Shown here: in pieces, positions 44,487 through 50,839 of the stretch
Layout of the letters: every line of letters starts with the position of its first letter
How positions within the stretch are numbered: position 1 is the first letter of the stretch
DNA from: JANQPA01 sp964548175
Lineage (GTDB): Bacteria > Bacteroidota > Bacteroidia > Chitinophagales > Saprospiraceae
Direction: 5' to 3'
DNA: 64,000 nucleotides
Assembly: GCA_964548175.1 (NCBI GenBank)
Contig: CAZJQS010000022.1
Location: forward strand, 1-64,000
Translations under genes and position numbers: made by a program
The notes under the pieces: generated by a model
Database searches by the model: none
What the model was told of the DNA's origin: nothing
What the model saw: only the letters and a program-made list of their open reading frames with translations

Positions 44487-45065
44487 ATGACCAGGAATGT
44501 TTTTAGAGATCCCGTTTTTTGGAAAGCTGTACTGGCTGTAGTGCTTTTTTTTCTTTTTATTATCGTCTATGCAAATGAGTTCGAATATTTTAACCGGACG
44601 ATCAATGCCAGGCAACTGGTCATTCCTGCCGTTATCGTCGGCCTGTGCCTGGGCGTTATTGCGGGTTGGTATTATCAACGCAGACAGACAGATCCTGTGG
44701 TTCGCCTCCAGATCGTTATGGCCTGTTTATTTGCCGGCTTGATCGCAGCCCCACTGGCCGGCAGTTTGAGCAACCGCTTGCTGAGCCCTCATCCAACTCG
44801 TTTCCAGGAAGTCGATTTCGTCAAAGAACAGCCATTCTATTCCAGCCGCTTTGGCGTACTTAAAGGAGAAAGCCAAATGCCGACTGGATACTACCTGTTT
44901 TTTTACTATAAGGATAAACTGAGAAGGATCAGCCTGGATCAGTCTTTTTTTGAGGCCACCGAAGAAGGAGAGCCCATTCTGGTCCCCTTCAAAAAGGGGC
45001 TGTGGGGCATTGAACTGGTCCGGCCTTCAAAACTAACCAGCAGCCTGAATTCCCAAGAATCTTAA
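44487..45065 (+). CDS. Hypothetical membrane protein
   Basis: I do not recognise the family. 192 residues with about three to four hydrophobic segments near the N terminus (about 13-30, 40-62 and 72-93), then a hydrophilic C-terminal part with the pattern 'YSSRFGVLKGESQMPTGYYLFFYYKDKLRRISL'. It starts 6 nt after the ABC exporter stop and ends 11 nt before murB. The tight spacing suggests co-transcription; a helper role for the exporter is only a positional guess. Confidence 0.7.
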   Translation: MTRNVFRDPVFWKAVLAVVLFFLFIIVYANEFEYFNRTINARQLVIPAVIVGLCLGVIAGWYYQRRQTDPVVRLQIVMACLFAGLIAAPLAGSLSNRLLSPHPTRFQEVDFVKEQPFYSSRFGVLKGESQMPTGYYLFFYYKDKLRRISLDQSFFEATEEGEPILVPFKKGLWGIELVRPSKLTSSLNSQES

Positions 45066-45076
45066 TGTCCTAACCT

Positions 45077-46072
45077 ATGCCGATAACCTCATTGAAACCC
45101 TACAACACTTTCAGAGTGGAGGCCTTTACAGAACAGTTGACAGGCATTGAAAGCGAACAACAGCTGCTGGACCTTCTCTATCAAGGCCTTAAGCCGGATC
45201 TTATCCTCGGTGGAGGCAGCAATATTCTCTTTTCGGGAAAAAAAATTCCTATCGTTTGGAAAAATAACATCACCGGTAAAAAGATACTGGAAGAAAATGA
45301 GGAAACTGCCCTGGTGGAAGCCGGTGGGGGAGAAGACTGGCATGAGTTGGTCATCTGGACGTTGGACCGTCATCTGGGCGGCATCGAGAACCTGTCGCTC
45401 ATACCGGGCACCGTCGGCGCGGCGCCTATTCAGAATATCGGTGCTTACGGAGTAGAGCTGAAAGATGTTTTTCATAGCCTGGACGCTGTCGACCTTCAAA
45501 ACCAGTCCGTACATACTTTCTATAAAGAGGATTGTGCTTTTGATTATCGAAACAGTTTTTTCAAACAACACAAAGGCCGTTTTTTTATCACTAAAGTCCG
45601 TCTGGAGCTAAGTAAACATCCTCAAGTGAACATCTCCTACGGTGCGATCGCTGATGTATTGGCCGAAAAGGGCATTCAATCTCCCGGTATTCGGGACGTC
45701 AGCCAGGCGGTCGTGCAAATAAGGCAATCTAAGTTACCACAGCCCGAACAGATCGGCAATGCCGGAAGTTTTTTTAAAAATCCGATCATCGATGAGGTGC
45801 ATTTCAGGCGGTTACGGCAAGCTTACCCTAAGCTTGTTTTTTATCCTGCCGAAAGAGGGAGCTGGAAAGTACCGGCAGGCTGGCTGATCGAGCAATGTGG
45901 ATTTAAGGGCAAAAGGGAAGGTCGGGTCGGTTGTTATGCTCATCAGGCGCTGGTGATCGTAAATTTCGGAGGGGCCACAGGCAGTGAAGTTCTGGCCTGG
46001 GCGGAGAAGATCGAGCAGGCAGTGTACGAGCGCTTCGGCATTCATCTGGAACGGGAAATTAATGTAATATAA
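45077..46072 (+). CDS. murB: UDP-N-acetylenolpyruvoylglucosamine reductase
   Basis: FAD- and NADPH-dependent reduction giving UDP-N-acetylmuramate in peptidoglycan synthesis. The 331-residue protein has the FAD-binding GGGSNILF (near 45-52) and LSLIPGTVGAAPIQNIGAYG (near 111-130). The catalytic Ser is in GNAGSFFKNP (about 226-235) and the C-terminal catalytic Glu is in LEREINVI. Length and the extended loop suggest a type I MurB. It is followed by a weak post-stop motif copy. Confidence 0.96.
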   Translation: MPITSLKPYNTFRVEAFTEQLTGIESEQQLLDLLYQGLKPDLILGGGSNILFSGKKIPIVWKNNITGKKILEENEETALVEAGGGEDWHELVIWTLDRHLGGIENLSLIPGTVGAAPIQNIGAYGVELKDVFHSLDAVDLQNQSVHTFYKEDCAFDYRNSFFKQHKGRFFITKVRLELSKHPQVNISYGAIADVLAEKGIQSPGIRDVSQAVVQIRQSKLPQPEQIGNAGSFFKNPIIDEVHFRRLRQAYPKLVFYPAERGSWKVPAGWLIEQCGFKGKREGRVGCYAHQALVIVNFGGATGSEVLAWAEKIEQAVYERFGIHLEREINVI

Positions 46073-46143
46073 TCCGAATTATTCCTGATTTGGGGAGCTC
46101 CCAAAGTCATTAATCACAAATGATGACATCCGCCTTCAAAATT

Positions 46144-46701
46144 TCAGCATTCCTCCTGTTTAAACGTACTACTGTAAGCTTTTAAAAAAACTTTCTTCCC
46201 CCTCTGCGTCAACTCATGATCATCAAAGGCAAGGTAAATCCCTTCGAATTTCTCCAGTACCGGACGTTTATGGGGGGTGAGAATAACCAACAGCCCGGTA
46301 TGCTGAAATAATTGGTAAGCCAAAGGGAACAATTGCTCTTCAGGACAAAGATGCATGGCAAAACTACAAATGACGGCAGAATAATCGCCTTTCAACTCCC
46401 CTTTGACGACGGATTCGAATGACCAGCTCTCACAGGTTCTTCCTGTTCTTTTGGTAAAAGCTTCTTTAGTGTAGGGGTCACAGGCAACCGGAGGAGGGTA
46501 GCCCAAATGTTCAATAACCACACTGACTTCCCCTGATCCGCAGCAAAAGTCTAGTACACGTTTGTAATCGATGCGGTGCTCATTTTTTATCAGCAAAGCC
46601 TCGATCTGTGGGAAATGCGGGTTATTGTATTCCCCTCCTTGTTGAAGGTAATAATTGGTAACGCCATGCTCCCGGTAATGATCACGAATGCCGTCGGACA
46701 T
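46144..46701 (-). CDS. Class I SAM-dependent methyltransferase-like protein
   Basis: The ATG at 46701 gives 185 residues beginning MSDGIRDHYREHGV. The longer frame from 46752 would run through a perfect hairpin (46711-46760) and is rejected. RVLDFCCGSGEVSVVIEHLG (near 47-66) is the SAM-binding motif I, and DYSAVICSFAMHLCPEEQL follows as the motif with the product strand. Substrate unknown. It is downstream of the MlaD-type gene across the hairpin and convergent with murB. Confidence 0.75.
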   Translation of the reverse strand: MSDGIRDHYREHGVTNYYLQQGGEYNNPHFPQIEALLIKNEHRIDYKRVLDFCCGSGEVSVVIEHLGYPPPVACDPYTKEAFTKRTGRTCESWSFESVVKGELKGDYSAVICSFAMHLCPEEQLFPLAYQLFQHTGLLVILTPHKRPVLEKFEGIYLAFDDHELTQRGKKVFLKAYSSTFKQEEC

Positions 46702-46710
46702 ATAAAAGAC

Positions 46711-46760
46711 AATTAAATTTGAACAGGAGCTCGAATGCGCGCTCCTGTTCAAATTTAATT
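46711..46760. terminator. Perfect 20-bp-arm stem-loop overlapping the MlaD gene end
   Basis: Arms at 46711-46730 and 46741-46760 are perfectly complementary, with a 10-nt loop. The right arm covers the last codons and stop (46755-46757) of the MlaD-type gene, and the left arm ends 9 nt before the methyltransferase ATG at 46701. It may work as terminator for the upstream gene or as an attenuator for the next one. Confidence 0.75.
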
Positions 46761-47789
46761 ATTTTCTTCTAACTTCTCATCCTGTCGATCATACCTCAGC
46801 ACCTTCTTTCGATTTTTAAAAGGCACGTAGCGGTAAGGGCGATCGGATAAATCCTGGATGAGGGTATCCAGGTTCATGCTGAGCAAGCTAAGTTGTTCGT
46901 AAAGCGATTCATCCTGGAGGAGTTTGCCAAGAGTACCCTCACCGTTATTGATTTTGCCGGTGATGTTGGAAACGTCGGACAGGGCGCCGTCAGCCGTGGT
47001 TAGGGTTTGCCGGAGGTTTTCGATCGCTGCCTGTGTTTCTTTCATGATCTTTTCCAGGTCGCCGTTGGCGAGTTGGGATGTCATTTTATCGGTATTATCG
47101 AGGATGGAAGCGATCTTTTCGTTGTTTTCCTCCAGGTTGTCAGATATGGATTTGAAGTTGGCCATGGAGCCGCTGATATCGTTGGAGGAGCGACGCATCA
47201 GGCCGTCCAGCTGGCGGGTGGAGGACTCCAGGTTGGTCATGGTTTTTTCCAAGTCTGTCAGCATGGCGGCGATAGGAGAGTCAGCTTCATCGTTTAACAG
47301 CTTTTGATTCAGCGTATCGATGATATTGCTGAGTCCTTCTTCGATAACCTTAAAATAGTTTTCGAATTCGCTTTCGCTGATCATAGAGCCGACCAGGCCC
47401 ACCAGTTCGCCGTCAATAAAGGCGCCGCTTTCAGCGCAGTTGTCCTCGGCGCAATCACTGTTTTTCAGTACGACGATCTTCCCGCCCATAAAGCCGTCGG
47501 ACATGATAGCGGCAGTGGTATTTGGGCTGATCTGGATGTCCTTTCTGAGGTCCAGCGTGGCGATCACCTGCTGATAATCATCCGAAAGCTGGATATCGGA
47601 CACAAAACCCACGTCAAAGCCTCGTATCTGTACGGGTATGGAAGGTTTCATGCCGCCGATATTATCGTAAGCGACGTAATAGAGGTTTGAGTCTTTCAGG
47701 ATGTTTTTCCCAATGATGAACTTATACCCCCAATAGGACAGACCAATAGCGGCTATAGCCAGCAGAGCAACTTTAACTTCGTTAGACAT
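46755..47789 (-). CDS. MlaD/MCE-family lipid transport protein
   Basis: The ATG at 47789 gives 344 residues starting MSNEVKVALLAIAAIGLSYWGYKF, one membrane anchor. The frame from 47903 adds 38 residues that do not look like family sequence. An MCE domain follows (about 35-120; 'YVAYDNIGGMKPSIPVQIRGFDVGFV'). The long helical region after it ('TMTNLESSTRQLDGLMRRSSNDISGS', 'SQLANGDLEKIMKETQAAIENLRQTL') is coiled-coil-like. The MCE proteins carry lipid across the periplasm. Missing here are the MlaE permease and MlaF ATPase, which must be elsewhere. Confidence 0.88.
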   Translation of the reverse strand: MSNEVKVALLAIAAIGLSYWGYKFIIGKNILKDSNLYYVAYDNIGGMKPSIPVQIRGFDVGFVSDIQLSDDYQQVIATLDLRKDIQISPNTTAAIMSDGFMGGKIVVLKNSDCAEDNCAESGAFIDGELVGLVGSMISESEFENYFKVIEEGLSNIIDTLNQKLLNDEADSPIAAMLTDLEKTMTNLESSTRQLDGLMRRSSNDISGSMANFKSISDNLEENNEKIASILDNTDKMTSQLANGDLEKIMKETQAAIENLRQTLTTADGALSDVSNITGKINNGEGTLGKLLQDESLYEQLSLLSMNLDTLIQDLSDRPYRYVPFKNRKKVLRYDRQDEKLEENN

Positions 47790-47971
47790 AATGAGATCTC
47801 CTTGTTTCAGGCTGCAAAAGTAAGTAAACTTTTCATAGAACGCATGAAAAGAGGAGTAGTTGTAACAGGAAAGAGATTTCTGGCTTTGTAAAAAATTAGC
47901 CATTTGCAGAAAAAACTAAAACAAAACCCACCCGCCAAAGTTAAAATGCTCATAACAAAACTATTATAGAA

Positions 47972-48496
47972 ATGAACATCAGTAGAACCATCATCTTAGC
48001 CTTATTGGCCTTAACGGCCTTCATTTTTTCTTGTACAGAAGACAGCCTGGAAGAACCCGCTACTCCCATGCAACCCGAAAGCCCGAATGAAGAAACCACC
48101 GACAGTACCCGTATTGTGTGGAGTGGTCCAGTCACCTCCTTCGTCAAAGCCAATGATGCGGACCCTAATCAGGCGGAAAACCAGGACCGCATTACCGATT
48201 TGGTATGGATCACCCGTGGTAATGACGGCGGACAGATCTATAATGCCAAAAGCGAGAGCAACGCCAGCAAAAGCACCAGTCCGACCGGCACCCGCTGGGC
48301 GGAGGGAACCCTTAATCAGATCGACGACCTAGAGTTTAAAAACTTCCGGGTAGCAGTAGGCAACCCCAAGAATGTAGTTGGTAAAAATTTAGTTTTGCAT
48401 CTTGTGGAAGATAATATTTACCTCAGCGTGAGGTTCACAAGCTGGGCCCAGAGTAAGAACGGCGGATTTGCTTATGAACGGAGTACGGAGAATTAA
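47972..48496 (+). CDS. Hypothetical lipoprotein
   Basis: 174 residues with a lipoprotein signal (hydrophobic residues 6-18; lipobox AFIFSC, Cys21) and an acidic Pro-rich linker. A beta-rich domain begins near residue 48 ('TRIVWSGPVTSFVKAN', 'DRITDLVWITRGNDGGQIYNAKSES', 'DLEFKNFRVAVGNPKNVVGKNLVLHLVEDNIYLSVRFTSW'). The latter segments resemble a small domain seen in Bacteroidota secreted proteins, but I do not recognise a named family. It is followed by the second copy of the 106-bp repeat and a pair of terminator-like hairpins. Confidence 0.75.
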   Translation: MNISRTIILALLALTAFIFSCTEDSLEEPATPMQPESPNEETTDSTRIVWSGPVTSFVKANDADPNQAENQDRITDLVWITRGNDGGQIYNAKSESNASKSTSPTGTRWAEGTLNQIDDLEFKNFRVAVGNPKNVVGKNLVLHLVEDNIYLSVRFTSWAQSKNGGFAYERSTEN

Positions 48497-48511
48497 TTCG
48501 GGGTTGTGTAA

Positions 48512-48617
48512 AAAGAAATACAACCTAAAAAGGTATCTATTTGTCCATTTCAGGCAGACATCTTTCTACTTTCTACCATTTACCATCTACACCTAAGTTG
48601 CATCGCAACCTAGGTTA
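48512..48617 (-). repeat. 106-bp dispersed repeat, copy 2
   Basis: Reverse complement of 30272-30377 with three mismatches. The hairpin end lies on the right side here (near 48591-48616). The sequence just left of it, GGGGTTGTGTAAAAAG (48500-48515), is shared with the elements at 9815 and 55644. Confidence 0.92.
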
Positions 48618-48642
48618 AATAATCGATCTTCAAAAGGAGATA

Positions 48643-48676
48643 GGCGCCACAGTTGGAGCTATGGCGCCATTTTTTT
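48643..48676 (+). terminator. Rho-independent-like terminator
   Basis: Arms GGCGCCA (48643-48649) and TGGCGCC (48662-48668) with a 12-nt loop, followed by a run of T (48670-48676). It is suited to terminate transcripts from the lipoprotein gene upstream. Confidence 0.6.
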
Positions 48677-48712
48677 AACATAATTGCAATAGCGCTGCGA
48701 TTATGTTTTTTA
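48677..48712 (+). terminator. Second terminator-like hairpin
   Basis: AACATAATTGCA (48677-48688) pairs with TGCGATTATGTT (48696-48707) with one wobble, followed by a T-run. It stands directly after the first hairpin. Confidence 0.55.
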
Positions 48713-48776
48713 TTTTTAATCTTGATACAATGTTGCAAAAATGACATAGATCACCGATTTCCAATGATGGGCATCC

Positions 48777-48807
48777 TTTACTTGAGCGGGCGGAGCCCTT
48801 ATTTTTG
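48777..48807 (+). promoter_or_regulatory. Candidate promoter of the cupin lipoprotein gene
   Basis: TATTTTTG at 48800-48807 matches TAnnTTTG; TTTA at 48777-48780 lies 19 nt upstream as a near match to TTTG. The leader before the ATG at 48825 would be about 10 nt. Confidence 0.5.
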
Positions 48808-48824
48808 CTGAAAAACCTAATATT

Positions 48825-49553
48825 ATGAAAAATGTCGTTTTGTTTTTATTAGCCATTTTTGTGTTGGCGTCCTGTGGCCCACAACAGGACAAAGAGCAAC
48901 AATCTACTGAAGCATCCACTCAAGTTTATGAGAATGTCCTACAGGCTACACCGGATAAAGCCTCAATCGTTTTTGAAAATGACTATACAAGGATCATTCG
49001 CATCACACTTGAGCCGGGGGAAGAACAACCGCTCCACAAAGGCAAATCAAGGGCGATTTACGCTTTGACTTCCTATGAGCTGGAATGGCAGGAAGAAGGT
49101 GAAGACAAGAGTCAGAAAAGCTGGTCGGCAGGTCAGGCGCATTGGCATGAGGCTGGGGTGCACGCTGCTAAAAACATTGGCAACAGCACGGCTGAATACC
49201 TTGTGGTGGAAAGAACCGGAAAGGCTCTGCCGGAATGTGATATGGATGCGCTTAATAATGATGTGTATACCGTCGCCTCCGACCGGTCATCTGTGTTGCT
49301 GGAGAACGAGCACATCAAAATTACAAAAGTCAGCTTACCTTCCGGAGAAACGATCCCAGAGCATAGCGGTATTAACCGGATTATTTATTCTTTGTCCGAT
49401 TACACCATCGACTATACATCCGATAAAGAAGGGGAAATGAACAACAAAACTTCTGCAAAAGGCGAGGCTCACTGGCACGAAGCTTGTCAGCACAGCCTGA
49501 AAAATGCAGGTGAAACAGCAGCGGAGTTTTTAGTCCTCGCTATGAAGGATTAA
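48825..49553 (+). CDS. Double cupin-like lipoprotein with two HWHE motifs
   Basis: 242 residues: lipoprotein signal (lipobox VLASC, Cys near 17) and two tandem cupin-like halves of roughly 100 residues. Each half has 'I..I.L..GE..P.H.G..R.IY.L..Y', then 'A.GEAHWHEA..H..KN.G...AE.LV'. The HWHE motifs are at 106-109 and 216-219, and a conserved His follows each, so each half may bind a metal ion. I do not assign a substrate. It is convergent with the DUF3299-like gene, separated by only 7 nt. Confidence 0.8.
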   Translation: MKNVVLFLLAIFVLASCGPQQDKEQQSTEASTQVYENVLQATPDKASIVFENDYTRIIRITLEPGEEQPLHKGKSRAIYALTSYELEWQEEGEDKSQKSWSAGQAHWHEAGVHAAKNIGNSTAEYLVVERTGKALPECDMDALNNDVYTVASDRSSVLLENEHIKITKVSLPSGETIPEHSGINRIIYSLSDYTIDYTSDKEGEMNNKTSAKGEAHWHEACQHSLKNAGETAAEFLVLAMKD

Positions 49554-49560
49554 ACTGCTA

Positions 49561-50004
49561 TCACTTCACCCATTCCGCATTTTTCAGAATGTAATTGAAG
49601 TGTTCGGGATCGGTATTGTTAAGTTTCAAGATACCCTTGAAAGAAAAGACATCATCCATCTCAAAGCGTTTCTTTTTTGAATGAGGTGAAAAATCTAGCT
49701 CGATTACCGTTTCGGGGCCTGCTCCACCGCAAAAGAAGCAAGCGGAAAAGGGGTACCGGGATAATGCATACAATTTCCCGGCGCCATCTAAAGGCAGGAC
49801 ATAGCCCTTTATTACAACCGTTTTTCCTTCTAAAGATTTGGGTGTTTTCCCAAAAACAGGGGTAAGAAAGCGCTGGTCAAATTTTTCAAAATACCGGGAC
49901 TCCAATGTTACGTCGCCTAATTGGTCCCAGGTAATTTTTACTTGTGCGCCTAAAAAGCCCAGTGCAGCCTGTGCGAAAAGTATCGTCAGAATAATGCGTT
50001 TCAT
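49561..50004 (-). CDS. DUF3299-like secreted protein with SACFFCG motif
   Basis: 147 residues: signal peptide (residues 1-20, ending GAQV) and a small domain with VIKGYVLPLDGAGKLYAL, then SACFFCGGAGPETVIEL, which carries two Cys (CFFC) in a row of aromatic residues. This matches DUF3299-like proteins of Bacteroidota, and the C-F-F-C pair may bind a metal or act as a redox site. Function is unknown. It is divergent from the Cys-rich small gene and copper receptor at 50291-53107, so the 286-nt gap may hold shared regulation. Confidence 0.75.
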   Translation of the reverse strand: MKRIILTILFAQAALGFLGAQVKITWDQLGDVTLESRYFEKFDQRFLTPVFGKTPKSLEGKTVVIKGYVLPLDGAGKLYALSRYPFSACFFCGGAGPETVIELDFSPHSKKKRFEMDDVFSFKGILKLNNTDPEHFNYILKNAEWVK

Positions 50005-50056
50005 TTCTCTATCAGATGAATGGATTAAAAAATGGCAAATAGGTAAGCAAACATTT

Positions 50057-50100
50057 TTAAGTATAATATTTCCCCTCGGGCAGGGGAATGTTATACTTAA
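50057..50100. repeat. TTAAGTATAATATTTCCCC stem-loop, copy 2
   Basis: Arms starting TTAAGTATAA (50057) and ending TTATACTTAA (50100) pair with a few mismatches around CGGGC. It is a relative of 32327-32370. It lies in the divergent region before the DUF3299-like gene and is followed by AAATTTGCTCGCTTAC, a sequence also seen near 9900. Confidence 0.75.
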
Positions 50101-50241
50101 ATTTGCTCGCTTACCGCCGCAATTTACTATTTTCGCAACAATGTTGCAAAAGATAGGCTTGCTTTAATCCTATTTCCAGCGCAGCGAAAGATCTGGCCGG
50201 GAGTAATGGCTGCATGAAATCACTGTTGCCAGATGGATATT

Positions 50242-50273
50242 TTTGTAAGTGACAGGTAATTCATTTATATTTG
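50242..50273 (+). promoter_or_regulatory. Promoter of the copper-locus small gene
   Basis: TTTG (50242-50245), 20 nt, then TATATTTG (50266-50273): a close match to the Bacteroidota TTTG-N19/20-TAnnTTTG promoter. The transcription start would fall near 50280, which excludes the upstream ATG at 50249 and supports the ATG at 50291. Confidence 0.75.
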
Positions 50274-50290
50274 AGCAGTATAACCAAAGT

Positions 50291-50713
50291 ATGTTAAAGC
50301 AATTTTTTTCCATATTAATGCTCGTAGTGATTCTTTTGCCAGGCTTTTCGAAATTCTGGATAATAATTGCTTTTAAGATCAATCAGGATTTCATTGTAAA
50401 TGAATGGTGTATTAATAAGGAAGATGTAATCATCACCTGTAACGGGAAATGCTATTTATCAAGCCGTTTAAACCTGGTGGATGAAAATGAACAAAAGCAA
50501 ATCCCGAAACCCAAAATCGATTCTTTAAAGATCAATTACCACCTCACCAAGAATGAAATGCCTGTATTCAAGTTTCGAGCCATAAAAAACAGGATAGAGC
50601 CCGTTTCCGATCAGGTATTTTATTATTGCTCTCATCTGGATGAGGTATTTCGCCCGCCTCAACCTCGTGATGTTTTTTCCAACAGCGCCAGACATGTTTT
50701 TTGCCGGGCTTAA
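50291..50713 (+). CDS. Cys-rich small membrane-anchored protein before copper TonB receptor
   Basis: 140 residues from the ATG at 50291 (MLKQFFSILMLVVILLPGFSK; one hydrophobic segment). WCINKEDVIITCNGKCYL near 39-56 holds three Cys (WC, CNGKC), and a further Cys-Ser-His sits in FYYCSHLDEVF. I recognise this as a type of small protein that often precedes TonB receptors in Bacteroidota, but no function is established. The Cys pattern makes copper or other soft-metal binding plausible. A strong promoter lies upstream and the receptor gene follows after 126 nt. Confidence 0.8.
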   Translation: MLKQFFSILMLVVILLPGFSKFWIIIAFKINQDFIVNEWCINKEDVIITCNGKCYLSSRLNLVDENEQKQIPKPKIDSLKINYHLTKNEMPVFKFRAIKNRIEPVSDQVFYYCSHLDEVFRPPQPRDVFSNSARHVFCRA

Positions 50714-50839
50714 AAGCCGGTAATCTTTTGTGAAAAAATTGTTTTTATTAAGAGCAAAGGCAACAGTGCTTGTCTGCAACCTTTGGTTTTCTGACACTTG
50801 ACCGTTGCTGAGCGACCAGATATTAAAAAAAACATCACC

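Larger units (their letters stand above)
48497..48824. other. Noncoding region with repeat copy and terminators
   Basis: 328 nt holding the GGGGTTGTGTAAAAAG sequence, the second copy of the 106-bp repeat (48512-48617), two terminator-like hairpins (48643-48676 and 48677-48712) and the candidate promoter of the cupin lipoprotein gene. No gene is visible. Confidence 0.75.
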
